DNA of 64,000 nt from Verrucomicrobiota bacterium. Its GTDB lineage: Bacteria; Verrucomicrobiota; Verrucomicrobiia; Opitutales; Opitutaceae. The notes under the pieces were generated by a model that searched no databases, was not told the origin of the DNA, and was given only the letters and a program-made list of their open reading frames with translations. Shown here piece by piece: positions 45,407-52,856 of this stretch (its first letter is position 1; every line of letters starts with the position of its first letter). The stretch covers positions 28,627 through 92,626 of the forward strand of contig JAFAAS010000082.1 in the NCBI GenBank assembly GCA_023426435.1, written 5' to 3'. Both the position numbers and the translations under genes were made by a program.

Positions 45407-45655
45407 TTACTTCCGACCGCGCTTGAACTTCGAGGTGAACTTCTCGACGCGACCCGCCGTGTCGACGAGACGCTTTTCACCCGTGTAGGCCGGATGCGAA
45501 TCCGACGTCACGTCGCGCACGACCACGAAATAGTCCACGCCGTCGATCGATTCCTTGCGGGCCGACTTCATCGTGGACTTGGTGAGAAAACGACGGCCGG
45601 TTCCGATATCGAGGAAGCAGACGTTGTTGAGAGTGGGATGGCCTTCGGCTTTCAT
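45407..45655 (-). CDS. rpmE2: 50S ribosomal protein L31 type B (zinc-independent)
   Basis: 82 residues: MKAEGHPTLNNVCFLDIGTG, then RRFLTKSTMKSARKESIDG, DYFVVVRDVTSDSHPAYTGE and a C-terminal VEKFTSKFKRGRK. This is the longer B-type L31, which lacks the CxxC zinc ribbon; its single Cys is isolated. L31 bridges the large and small subunits at the central protuberance. It lies 16 bases after rpmJ, forming a two-gene unit that ends in the terminator at 45342. Such B-type pairs are zinc-starvation paralogues in some bacteria and the only copies in others. Confidence 0.95.
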   Translation of the reverse strand: MKAEGHPTLNNVCFLDIGTGRRFLTKSTMKSARKESIDGVDYFVVVRDVTSDSHPAYTGEKRLVDTAGRVEKFTSKFKRGRK

Positions 45656-45671
45656 GGCTCGTCAGTAATGG

Positions 45672-45797
45672 TTAGCCTTGGCGCGCCTTGTAGCGCGGCT
45701 CGACTTTATTGATCACGTAGATCTTGCCCTTGCGGCGCACCACCTGGCAGGCCGGGTGACGCTTCTTCGCCGATTTGATGGAGGAAACGACTTTCAT
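45672..45797 (-). CDS. rpmJ: 50S ribosomal protein L36, zinc-independent form
   Basis: 41 residues from ATG 45797: MKVVSSIKSAKKRHPACQVV then RRKGKIYVINKVEPRYKARQ. The four zinc ligands of standard L36 (three Cys and a His) are reduced to one Cys, matching the C-minus YkgO-type form. The slightly greater length than the usual 37-38 residues also fits. L36 binds 23S rRNA in the large subunit. Upstream on the minus strand TTGACA (45836 to 45831) is followed 17 bases later by a poor -10 (TGTTTT), so a promoter there is only possible. Confidence 0.93.
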   Translation of the reverse strand: MKVVSSIKSAKKRHPACQVVRRKGKIYVINKVEPRYKARQG

Positions 45798-45857
45798 AAA
45801 AGAGCTGAAAACAGAGATCGCTCTTCCCCCTGTCAACCCCCGTTTCGCCGCATTCAA

Positions 45858-45884
45858 TGTAGGGCGGGGTCTCCTGCCCCCGCC
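45858..45884. repeat. Dispersed hairpin repeat, copy 2
   Basis: Carries the same 17-base core TGTAGGGCGGGGTCTCC, then TGCCCCCGCC. Arms GGCGGGG and CCCCGCC make a seven-pair stem. It lies between the YqgE stop (minus strand) and the rpmJ start, four bases from the YqgE stop codon. Confidence 0.8.
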
Positions 45885-45888
45885 GTCT

Positions 45889-46443
45889 TCAATTCAAACT
45901 CGTATCCTCCGGCTCACCCGCCAGCAACCGCCACTCCTGCCCCATTCCTCCCAACACTTCCCGCCACATCGCATCGCCGGGCGCATGCGCCAACAACCCC
46001 TCGGGCACATCCGTCACAATCCACGTATTCTGACGCAGTTCCCCCTCCAACTGCCCGCCCGACCATCCGGAATAACCCAAAAACGCCCGCAGCTGCGTCC
46101 CGTCTTCCGTCGCCAGCTGCATCGCTCGATCCGGCTCCACACCAAAATGCAGCCGAAATCCATCCGGCTGCGGCTGCCACGCCACCAGCAACAACTGCTC
46201 CGTCTGCACCGGCCCGCCCGTGAAAATCGGCACGCCCGCCAGCGCCCCCAACGCAAAATCCCCGCTCAACTCCCCCAACCGCTTCTTCAACGGCCGGTTC
46301 AACACCACGCCCATCGCGCCATCGCCGTTGTGCACCGACATCAAGATCACCGTCCGCCGAAAATTCGGATCCTTCAGCGCCGGATGCGCCAGCAACAGCG
46401 AACCCGCCAAACTCTCCTTCTGGACATCACGTCGTTCGCGCAT
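45889..46443 (-). CDS. YqgE/AlgH family protein (UPF0301)
   Basis: 184 residues. SLAGSLLLAHPALKDPNFRR is the family start. TVILMSVHNGDGAMGVVLNR, PIFTGGPVQTEQLLLVAW and AFLGYSGWSGGQLEGELRQN follow, with TWIVTDVP before the C-terminus. All conserved blocks of DUF179 are present. AlgH was named for an effect on alginate in Pseudomonas; the biochemical role is unsettled. Cytoplasmic, no signal peptide. It lies directly upstream of the rpmJ-rpmE pair on the same strand. Confidence 0.94.
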   Translation of the reverse strand: MRERRDVQKESLAGSLLLAHPALKDPNFRRTVILMSVHNGDGAMGVVLNRPLKKRLGELSGDFALGALAGVPIFTGGPVQTEQLLLVAWQPQPDGFRLHFGVEPDRAMQLATEDGTQLRAFLGYSGWSGGQLEGELRQNTWIVTDVPEGLLAHAPGDAMWREVLGGMGQEWRLLAGEPEDTSLN

Positions 46444-46491
46444 GGCTGATGGGAGCGCTATCCCTACTGCCGCCCGACGCTTCCGTCAAAA

Positions 46492-46965
46492 TCACAGCTG
46501 CAAAATCTTTATCCCCGCATCCGCCATCATCGGCGCCACCAACGGATCATTGTTGTAATCCTGCCGATACCGAATCTCCGCAATCCCCGCCGCCGCCAGG
46601 ATCTTCACGCAGTTGATGCACGGATAATGCGTCACATACGCCACGCAGCCTTCCACCGAACTCCCGCGCCGCGCCGCGTCCGCAATCGCATTCTGCTCCG
46701 CATGCACCGTCGCCTGCTCGCGCCCGTCGCGCAGCCGCGACACATGCGGCGTCCCCGGCAAAAACCCATTATAACCCGCCGCCACGATCCGGTTCTTCCG
46801 ATCGCCTCCCGTCACAATCACGCACCCGACGTGCAATCGCTCGCAATTCGACCGCGTCGACAACAACACCGCCGTCGCCATGAAATACTCGTCCCACGAG
46901 GGACGATGCGGAAACTTCTCCGCCGCCTGCGCGATCAAATCCACCGGACCCGGAATCTCGTTCAT
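46492..46965 (-). CDS. dCMP deaminase family protein
   Basis: 157 residues from ATG 46965 (MNEIPGPVDLIAQAAEKFPH); an in-frame ATG at 47025 would add 20 residues. RPSWDEYFMATAVLLSTRSN is typical of dCMP deaminases. Zinc ligands are His88 of VHAEQNAI, with catalytic Glu90, plus Cys116 and Cys119 of YPCINC. VGCVIVTGGDRKNRIVAAGY holds substrate-loop residues. It should deaminate dCMP to dUMP for dTTP supply. Related ComEB proteins share the fold, but no competence genes are near. The start is 93 bases from the divergent methyltransferase. Confidence 0.92.
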   Translation of the reverse strand: MNEIPGPVDLIAQAAEKFPHRPSWDEYFMATAVLLSTRSNCERLHVGCVIVTGGDRKNRIVAAGYNGFLPGTPHVSRLRDGREQATVHAEQNAIADAARRGSSVEGCVAYVTHYPCINCVKILAAAGIAEIRYRQDYNNDPLVAPMMADAGIKILQL

Positions 46966-47057
46966 CGAAGTCCGCCGACCGTGAACTTCCCCACCCGCGC
47001 GCGCAACCTTCGTCTCATTCGGCACACTGTAATCGCAGTTTCCGCCCCGTCCGTCTC

Positions 47058-47702
47058 ATGCCGCGCACGATCCAGCCCGAATTGCTCGACTCGCTTCCGC
47101 CGGATCACCCCGACGCGCTGCACAACCGCCGCGATCTCCGCCTCACCAATCGCGTCATGGGCAACCACCGCTGGATCGCGAAAACCCTTCCTTCCCTCGT
47201 CCGCCCCTCCGATCGCGTCCTCGAGCTCGGCGCCGGCACCGGCGAACTCGCCACGCTCCTCGAATCGCGCGGCATCGCCGTCGACGCCGTCGATCTCTGG
47301 CCGCGCCCCACAACGTTCCACCCCGCGCGCCGCTGGCATCAAGCCGACCTCCGCACGTTTCCCGGTTACAACGACTACACGGTCTTCGTCGCCAATCTGA
47401 TTCTCCATCAGTTCAACGACACCGAGCTCGCCCAACTCGGCGCCGCGCTCGCTCCTTCCGCCCGCGTCATTGTCGCTTGCGAACCCGCTCGCAGCCGCAG
47501 TTCGCAATTTCTCTATCGCACGTTCGCCCCGCTTTTCGGCGCCAATCGCGTCAGTCTCCACGACGCTCACGTGAGCATCGATGCCGGTTTCCGCCACGAC
47601 GAGCTTCCCCGCGCCATCGGCCTCGATCCCACCCGCTGGCAAATCCGCTGCGGCCCCGCCCCCATCGGCGCCTACCACCTCGTGGCCGTCCGCCGCCCAT
47701 GA
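47058..47702 (+). CDS. Class I SAM-dependent methyltransferase of the type III PKS operon
   Basis: 214 residues. The SAM-binding motif I is DRVLELGAGTGELATLLESR (roughly residues 53-72) and a second acidic strand is AVDAVDLWPRP. YTVFVANLILHQFNDTELAQ is the motif IV/V region and RVIVACEPARSRSSQF follows. The N-terminal RRDLRLTNRVMGNHRWIAKT is typical of small methyltransferases found beside type III PKS and flavoprotein genes. Its stop overlaps the next start (ATGA), so it is translationally coupled to the FAD enzyme. It probably methylates the polyketide product; O versus C is not known. Confidence 0.85.
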   Translation: MPRTIQPELLDSLPPDHPDALHNRRDLRLTNRVMGNHRWIAKTLPSLVRPSDRVLELGAGTGELATLLESRGIAVDAVDLWPRPTTFHPARRWHQADLRTFPGYNDYTVFVANLILHQFNDTELAQLGAALAPSARVIVACEPARSRSSQFLYRTFAPLFGANRVSLHDAHVSIDAGFRHDELPRAIGLDPTRWQIRCGPAPIGAYHLVAVRRP

Positions 47703-48721
47703 AAGCCCGCCGCCCCATCGAAATCGTCGGCGGCGGTCTCGCCGGTCTGAGTCTCGGGGTCGCCCTCCGTCGCGCCGGTATCGAGGTCACGCTTTTCGAA
47801 GCCGGCGATTACCCCCGTCATCGCGTCTGCGGCGAATTCATCGCCGGTCTTCCCGCGCAAACTCGCACGCGTCTCCAACTCGATCCTTTTCTCGCCAACG
47901 CCTCGCTCAACCACGAGGTCGCCTGGTTTTCCCGCTCTTCCCTCTCGCGTATCCAAAAACTCCCTTCACCCGCCTTCGGGCTGAGCCGCCACACGCTCGA
48001 TCACCGCCTGGCCGACGCCTTTGTTTCCGCCGGCGGAAAACTGATTACCCGCACACGCGTTTCCGCTTCCGCCGACGCTCCCGGCCGCGTTTTCGCCACC
48101 GGCCGCCGCCGTTCCGCCACTCCTTGGATCGGCCTCAAACTCCACGCGCACGATCTCCCGCTCACGCGCGATCTCGAGGTTCATCTCGGCGATCACGGCT
48201 ACGTCGGACTCGCCCGCATCGAAAACAATCGGGTCAACATCTGCGGTCTTTTCCGCCGGCGCCCGCTCCGCGCCACCGGTGCCGCACTTCTCCTCGCCTA
48301 TCTCGACGCCACTCATCTTTCCTCGCTCGCCGAACGTCTCTCTCACGCCTCACTCGATTCCACGTCATTCTCCGCCGTCGCCGCCATCGATTTCGACCGA
48401 CACGTTTCGCGCACCGACGACGTTCGCCTCGGCGACGCCTGCGCCATGATCGCCCCGTTCACCGGCCACGGCATGGCCATGGCTTTCCAAAGCGCCGAAC
48501 TCGCCCTCGACCCTCTGCTCGCCTACGCCCGCCGCGAATCCTCCTGGCCCGACACCCGCCGCGAAATCCATCTCGCATTGCGCCGCCGGTTTTCGCTCCG
48601 CCTCGCATCCGCGCGAGCACTACACCCGTTCCTCCTGCGTCCGTCCCACCAACGTTGTCTCTCCCTCCTCAATCGCGCACGCCTCCTTCCGCTCCGCCCG
48701 CTCTACGCCGCCCTCCACTGA
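47699..48721 (+). CDS. FAD-dependent monooxygenase/oxidoreductase (class A-like)
   Basis: 340 residues from ATG 47699 in an ATGA overlap; the frame is open upstream only as a shadow. IEIVGGGLAGLSLGVALRRA is the FAD dinucleotide fold, YPRHRVCGEFIAGLP matches the geranylgeranyl-reductase/flavin hydroxylase branch, and LGDACAMIAPFTGHGMAMAF (about residues 243-262) is the second FAD motif. Beside a type III PKS and a methyltransferase it resembles SrsC-type hydroxylases that oxidise alkylresorcinols towards quinones. The substrate is inference. Confidence 0.85.
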   Translation: MKARRPIEIVGGGLAGLSLGVALRRAGIEVTLFEAGDYPRHRVCGEFIAGLPAQTRTRLQLDPFLANASLNHEVAWFSRSSLSRIQKLPSPAFGLSRHTLDHRLADAFVSAGGKLITRTRVSASADAPGRVFATGRRRSATPWIGLKLHAHDLPLTRDLEVHLGDHGYVGLARIENNRVNICGLFRRRPLRATGAALLLAYLDATHLSSLAERLSHASLDSTSFSAVAAIDFDRHVSRTDDVRLGDACAMIAPFTGHGMAMAFQSAELALDPLLAYARRESSWPDTRREIHLALRRRFSLRLASARALHPFLLRPSHQRCLSLLNRARLLPLRPLYAALH

Positions 48722-49762
48722 ATGTTTCTCCACGCCCTCACCACCGCCGTCCCGCCCGCCTCCTTTACGCCCGCCGATTGCTGGTCGCTCGCCCAACTTT
48801 CCCCCGTGCGCGACCGCCTCAGCCGCAAATCGCACTTCATCCTGCGCACCATCCTCCACGGCGATCACGGCATCGCCAAACGCCACTTCGCCACGTCCGA
48901 TCTCGAACACGTTTTCGATCTTTCACCCGACGAGCTCAACACCCGCTTCCGCCTCGAAGCGCCCGCGCTCGCCCGCCGCGCCCTCACTTCCGCCCTCGAC
49001 CAACTTCAACTCCTCCCCGCCGACCTCGACGCGCTCCTCATCTGCACCTGCACCGGTTATCTCTGCCCCGGTCTCACGAGCTACGTCGCCGAACAACTCG
49101 GTCTCCGCTCCAACGCCCTTCTCCAGGACCTCGTCGGCCTCGGTTGCGGCGCCGCCATTCCCTTGCTGCGAAGCGCCAGCCACGTCCTCGCCGCCCATCC
49201 CCACGCCACCGTTGCCTGCATCGCCGTCGAAATCTGCTCCGCCGCGTTCTACCTCGACGACGATCCCGGCGTGCTCATCAGCGCCTGCCTTTTTTCCGAC
49301 GGCGCCGCCGCCTCGATCTGGCGCGCAACACCTCCCGCGCACGCCCTTCCTCTCCGCGCTTTCGATTTCGACACCCATCACGTCCCCGCCGAGCGCGACA
49401 AACTTCGCTTCGAGCAACGCAACGGAAAACTCCGCAACCTGCTCCACCGTTCCGTCCCCGAACTCGCTTCCGCCGCCGTCCACGAACTCTGGTCCCGCCG
49501 CGGACCTCGCGCCGTCTCGCGCGTCATCGCCCACACCGGCGGCCGCGATGTCCTCGACGCCCTCGCACCCGTCGTCGCCCCGCACTCGCTCCACGCCAGC
49601 CGCGAGGTCCTCCGCGACTACGGCAACATGAGCAGCCCGTCCGTTCTCTTCGCGCTCGATCGCGCGCTCCGCGAGGAACCGCCCAACGGCTCCGGCGACT
49701 TCTGGCTCGTCTCCTTCGGCGCCGGCTTCAGCGCCCACAGCTGCCGCCTCGCCAGCACGTAA
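48722..49762 (+). CDS. Type III polyketide synthase (chalcone/stilbene-synthase superfamily)
   Basis: 346 residues, start directly after the previous stop. The catalytic triad is complete: Cys142 in DLVGLGCGAAIPLLRSA, His271 in RVIAHTGGRDVLDAL and Asn302 in RDYGNMSSPSVLFAL. ICTCTGYLCPGLTSYVAEQL and VCxxxxxxC-type spacing also fit. The enzyme condenses malonyl-CoA units on an acyl starter and cyclises the chain without an ACP. Bacterial members with an adjacent methyltransferase and flavoprotein often make alkylresorcinols or alkylpyrones from fatty acyl starters. Length is normal; the starter cannot be predicted here. Confidence 0.93.
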   Translation: MFLHALTTAVPPASFTPADCWSLAQLSPVRDRLSRKSHFILRTILHGDHGIAKRHFATSDLEHVFDLSPDELNTRFRLEAPALARRALTSALDQLQLLPADLDALLICTCTGYLCPGLTSYVAEQLGLRSNALLQDLVGLGCGAAIPLLRSASHVLAAHPHATVACIAVEICSAAFYLDDDPGVLISACLFSDGAAASIWRATPPAHALPLRAFDFDTHHVPAERDKLRFEQRNGKLRNLLHRSVPELASAAVHELWSRRGPRAVSRVIAHTGGRDVLDALAPVVAPHSLHASREVLRDYGNMSSPSVLFALDRALREEPPNGSGDFWLVSFGAGFSAHSCRLAST

Positions 49763-49782
49763 ATCTTGCTCGTGCTCGTAAT

Positions 49783-49825
49783 CGTGCTCGTGCTCGATTG
49801 CCGTTCGATCACGAGCACGAGCACG
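49783..49825. repeat. Long hairpin of CGTGCT repeats between the PKS operon and the Nif3-like gene
   Basis: Left arm CGTGCTCGTGCTCG (49783-49796), 15-base loop, right arm CGAGCACGAGCACG (49812-49825): a perfect 14-pair stem. A further CTCGTGCTCG unit lies just before it (49768-49779). It ends ten bases before the next ATG, close enough to hinder initiation; without a T-run it is not a classic terminator. Confidence 0.8.
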
Positions 49826-49834
49826 TTCCGTCCC

Positions 49835-50590
49835 ATGCCCAAACTCCAAGACCTCGTCACTTACGCCGACCGCCTCACGCGCCGCTCCGCCTTCGAAGAC
49901 GCTCCCGGCGCGCGCAACGGTCTCCAAGTCGCCAATCGCGGCACCGTCTCGAAAATCGGCGCCGCCGTCGACGCCGGTCTCGTCCCGTTCCAACGCGCCG
50001 TCGAAGCCGGCGTCGATTTTCTCATCGTCCATCACGGCATGTTCTGGGACATGCCCCGCCCGATCACCGGCCCCGCCTACGACCGCCTCTCCACGCTCAT
50101 TACGAGCAATTGCGCGCTCTACTCCAATCACCTTCCGCTCGATTCCCACCCGCGCATCGGCAACAACGCCCTTCTCGCCCGCCAACTCGGCCTCACCGCC
50201 ACGCGCGGTTTTCTCCCCAACGCCGGCGGCGACATCGGCCGCATCGCTCCCTCCGGCCGTCTCAACCGCACCGCTCTCCGCGCCAAACTCGAGAAACTCT
50301 ACCCCCGCGTCATCGCCATCGAATACGGCTCGCCCAACCCGCGCGAAATCGCCTTCTGCAGCGGCAGTGGCAACAGCGCCGTGCCCGTCCTTCGTGATGC
50401 CGCCGTGGATACACTCGTCACCGGCGAGCTTCGCGAAGAATGGTTCAACCGCGCCCAGGAGGAAAAACTCAACCTCTACCTCTGCGGCCACTACGCCACC
50501 GAGGTCCACGCCGTCCAAGCCCTCGCCGCCGCCGTCGCGAAAAAGTTCAACCTCCCCTGGGAATTCATCGCCACCGACAACCCGCTGTAG
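49835..50590 (+). CDS. Nif3-like dinuclear metal centre protein
   Basis: 251 residues from ATG 49835 (MPKLQDLVTYADRLTRRSAF); an upstream GTG at 49766 reads through the hairpin repeat and is rejected. FEDAPGARNGLQVANRGTVS, VDFLIVHHGMFWDMPRPITG (metal His pair near 67-68), CALYSNHLPLDSHPRIGNNA and the C-terminal LYLCGHYATEVHAVQALAAA supply the metal ligands. The family is annotated as GTP cyclohydrolase I type 2, but its true role is unsettled. Hexameric, cytoplasmic. Compact form without the inserted PII-like domain. Confidence 0.92.
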   Translation: MPKLQDLVTYADRLTRRSAFEDAPGARNGLQVANRGTVSKIGAAVDAGLVPFQRAVEAGVDFLIVHHGMFWDMPRPITGPAYDRLSTLITSNCALYSNHLPLDSHPRIGNNALLARQLGLTATRGFLPNAGGDIGRIAPSGRLNRTALRAKLEKLYPRVIAIEYGSPNPREIAFCSGSGNSAVPVLRDAAVDTLVTGELREEWFNRAQEEKLNLYLCGHYATEVHAVQALAAAVAKKFNLPWEFIATDNPL

Positions 50591-50628
50591 CCCCCGATCC
50601 CCGGAATTGTCCTCCAACGTCTCCTTGT

Positions 50629-50650
50629 CATTGAGCGAAGCGAAAAATCC
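50629..50650. repeat. Dispersed-repeat-like element CATTGAGCGAAGCGAAAAATCC
   Basis: The element lies in the 147-base gap between the Nif3-like gene and aroQ. It resembles a low-complexity intergenic element of the TGAGCGAAGCGAA type that I recall from many GC-rich bacteria. A weaker relative (AGCGTAGCGAAGATT) occurs near 51,757. No hairpin is evident. Confidence 0.4.
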
Positions 50651-50737
50651 AGGGCGACCCTCGTCAGCGCGGCGACCGCTTCACGATTCGCTTGGCAACT
50701 CACCGCAATTCGCGTGCAGTCCCCGCAGCTCCCCTCG

Positions 50738-51166
50738 ATGAAACGTCTCGCCATCCTCAACGGCCCCAATCTCGACCGCCTCGGCAAACGCGAGCCCGAG
50801 ATCTACGGGCGCGCCACCCTCGCCGACCTCGAGCAAGCACTCCGCGCCGAGTTCTCCTCCGCCGCGCAACTCGAGTTCTTCCAATCGAATCACGAGGGCG
50901 CCCTCATCGACAAAATCGCCGCGCTCGCCGAAGCGAAATTCGACGGCCTCGTCCTCAATGGCGCCGCCTTCACGCACACGAGCGTCGCACTCCGCGACGC
51001 CCTCGCCGGCTCCGGCCTGCGCTGCGTCGAGGTCCACATTTCCAACATCTACAAGCGCGAGGAATTCCGCCACGTCTCCCTCACCGCGCCCGTCTGCATC
51101 GCCGTCATCACCGGGCTCGGCCTCGAAGGTTATCACGCCGCCGTTCGTTTCCTGCTGAAATCGTGA
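50738..51166 (+). CDS. aroQ: 3-dehydroquinate dehydratase, type II
   Basis: 142 residues from ATG 50738 (MKRLAILNGPNLDRLGKREP); a GTG eight codons upstream is unlikely. The catalytic Tyr23 lies in REPEIYG on the flexible lid, FFQSNHEGALIDKIA holds the conserved His-Glu, NGAAFTHTSVALRDAL the substrate Asn/His region and EVHISNIYKREEFRHVS the second His and lid Arg. It dehydrates 3-dehydroquinate to 3-dehydroshikimate in the shikimate pathway. The family is dodecameric. The stop overlaps the ATG of a NusG-like gene (TGATG). Confidence 0.96.
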   Translation: MKRLAILNGPNLDRLGKREPEIYGRATLADLEQALRAEFSSAAQLEFFQSNHEGALIDKIAALAEAKFDGLVLNGAAFTHTSVALRDALAGSGLRCVEVHISNIYKREEFRHVSLTAPVCIAVITGLGLEGYHAAVRFLLKS

Positions 51167-51708
51167 TGCCGGTCGATTCGTCCCCGCGCAACGAGGGGCC
51201 GTCGTTCGCGCCCGCTCCCGAAGGCCACGCCTGGATCGTCTGCCACACCAAACCGCGCTGCGAAAAAAAATTCGCCGCGCTCATGGGCGCCGAGCGCATG
51301 CCGCACTACCTGCCCGTCGTTTCGAGCGTGCGTAAATACCAGTCGCAAACGAAGCGTTTCACCAAGCCGCTCTTCGCCGGCTATGTCTTCGCCTGCGTGC
51401 CCGACGACCGCAAAGCCCGCATCTACCAGCAGGACCTTCTCGCCCGCGCCATCCCCATCGACGACGAAGCGCGCTTCCTCCGTCAGCTCGAAGACGTGAA
51501 ACTCATCGTCGCTTCCGGCTACGAGCTATCCGTCATGCCGCTTCTTTCCCGCGGCCGGCGCGTGAAAATCGTTGGCGGCCCGCTGCATGGCCTCGAGGGT
51601 TTCGTCGACGATCCATCGAACCCCCGCGGAATCGTGCTGTCCGTTGACGTGCTCCGCCAAGGCCTCCTTGTCCGAGTCCCCGCCGAGAGCTTGGAAGCTC
51701 TTCCCTAG
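51166..51708 (+). CDS. NusG/RfaH-like transcription antitermination paralogue
   Basis: 180 residues from ATG 51166, overlapping the aroQ stop. The NGN domain is plain: AWIVCHTKPRCEKKFAALMG, MPHYLPVVSS and FTKPLFAGYVFACVPDDRK. The C-terminal KOW domain is GRRVKIVGGPLHGLEGFVDD (about residues 125-144). Housekeeping nusG normally lies with secE and the L11/L1 operon, so this is probably a specialised paralogue like RfaH, LoaP or UpxY, which let polymerase read through long polysaccharide or secondary-metabolite operons. The targets are unknown; the EPS and PKS loci of this window are candidates. Confidence 0.85.
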   Translation: MPVDSSPRNEGPSFAPAPEGHAWIVCHTKPRCEKKFAALMGAERMPHYLPVVSSVRKYQSQTKRFTKPLFAGYVFACVPDDRKARIYQQDLLARAIPIDDEARFLRQLEDVKLIVASGYELSVMPLLSRGRRVKIVGGPLHGLEGFVDDPSNPRGIVLSVDVLRQGLLVRVPAESLEALP

Positions 51709-51846
51709 CGTGGTGTTCTAGAGATCAGTTCCGTAATCCATTCCGTCACTCTCAGCGTAGCGAAGATTACTTCCATGCGTCCGCCCCGCGTCGCCGCACC
51801 CCACGGTCGTCCGTTCCCGCGCCCCGCTAAAACCTTCCCGCGCTTC

Positions 51847-52815
51847 ATGCCCGCCCTTCGTCACCGTTTACTGCCCGTCCTCGCCGTCACCTTCTTGAGC
51901 ATCGCCTCGGCCGCGCCGCTTTGCGCCGCGACTCTGCCTCCGCAGGAAGAGCCCGCGCCACGCACCGGCGAAGACGCCGATCCTTCCCCCGCCGCCCGCG
52001 TGCTCGCCATGCCGCGCGAAGCGTTCGACTCCTCCCGTCGCGCCCTCGCGAGCTTCATCGATAACCTGCCCGAACTCCCCGACCTCGGCCTCCCGAACTT
52101 CGATCGTTCCGGCGATTTCCGTCTCTATCTTCGTCCCCGCTTCGGCGATCTGCGCGACGAGGATTATTTTCGCATGCTCGTCGGCGCGCGCGTGAAGGTC
52201 AGCGAGCGGCTCGAGAGCAGCGCGGAGATTGGCACTTACGTCACCAACGGCCTCCGCGACTACGCCGGCAACGGCCTCTACCAATTCCGCAGCGGCCTCA
52301 AATACGAGTTGGCCACGTCTCCCGACGAGGGTTGGTCCTTCGGCCTCGATTGGGTCACGCCCGTCAGCCGCCCTCCACTCAACATCACCGACGGTCTTCG
52401 CCACACGCTGCCTTACGTCACCTACACGCGCACGCTTTCCCCCAAACACTCTCTCGTCGGCTTCGTCACTCTCGGCGCCGACTTCATCGATCACACCAGC
52501 CTCCCCGAATACCTCGCCGAAAACCAACTTCGCGCGAACAACCTGATTCTCACCCTCGGCATCGCCCGCGAATGGCGCCGGATGCACGTCATCATTCGCG
52601 TCTTCGACGCCAACACCGCTCCGCTCAGCGGCGAATCCGAAAACGTCTTCGGCATCCGTCCCAGCCTGGGCGTGCCCATTCTCCGTCGCCCCGACGGCTC
52701 TCCGCGCGCCACCGTCACTTTCGAAACCCGCGCCGTCTGGGGCCCCGACGGTTTCGAAACCGGACTCAACACCCGCGTCCGCTTCGACCTCCGCTACCGC
52801 CGCGGCCGGGAGTGA
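51847..52815 (+). CDS. Exported protein with predicted outer-membrane beta-barrel
   Basis: 322 residues from ATG 51847 (an earlier GTG/ATG frame opens at 51775). The signal peptide is MPALRHRLLPVLAVTFLSIA then SAAPLCAAT. A Pro/Glu linker follows, then alternating strands: RLYLRPRFGDLRDEDYFRML, LESSAEIGTYVTNGL, GWSFGLDWVTPVSRPP, HSLVGFVTLGADFIDHTSL, LILTLGIAREWRRMHVIIRV, and the end has GLNTRVRFDLRYRRGRE. Amphipathic strands about nine to eleven residues long suggest a small barrel. I do not recognise a family. It lies 139 bases after the NusG-like gene. Confidence 0.6.
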   Translation: MPALRHRLLPVLAVTFLSIASAAPLCAATLPPQEEPAPRTGEDADPSPAARVLAMPREAFDSSRRALASFIDNLPELPDLGLPNFDRSGDFRLYLRPRFGDLRDEDYFRMLVGARVKVSERLESSAEIGTYVTNGLRDYAGNGLYQFRSGLKYELATSPDEGWSFGLDWVTPVSRPPLNITDGLRHTLPYVTYTRTLSPKHSLVGFVTLGADFIDHTSLPEYLAENQLRANNLILTLGIAREWRRMHVIIRVFDANTAPLSGESENVFGIRPSLGVPILRRPDGSPRATVTFETRAVWGPDGFETGLNTRVRFDLRYRRGRE

Positions 52816-52856
52816 TAGGCGGATGGAGACGCGGTGCCCTCACCGCGCATTTCCCC

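Noticed and set aside
45798..45840. Strong promoter or Zur box upstream of rpmJ
   Set aside because: A TTGACA is present, but the -10 is poor and would leave almost no leader; no dyad resembling a Zur site is visible.
49766..49834. Earlier start for the Nif3-like protein
   Set aside because: These 23 codons are the CGTGCT hairpin repeat (MLVLVIVLVLD) and the family start is MPKLQDLV at 49835.
47581..50397. 938-codon plus-strand open frame spanning the PKS operon
   Set aside because: Arg/Pro/Ser-rich shadow in an alternative frame; three well-supported enzymes occupy the same DNA in other frames.
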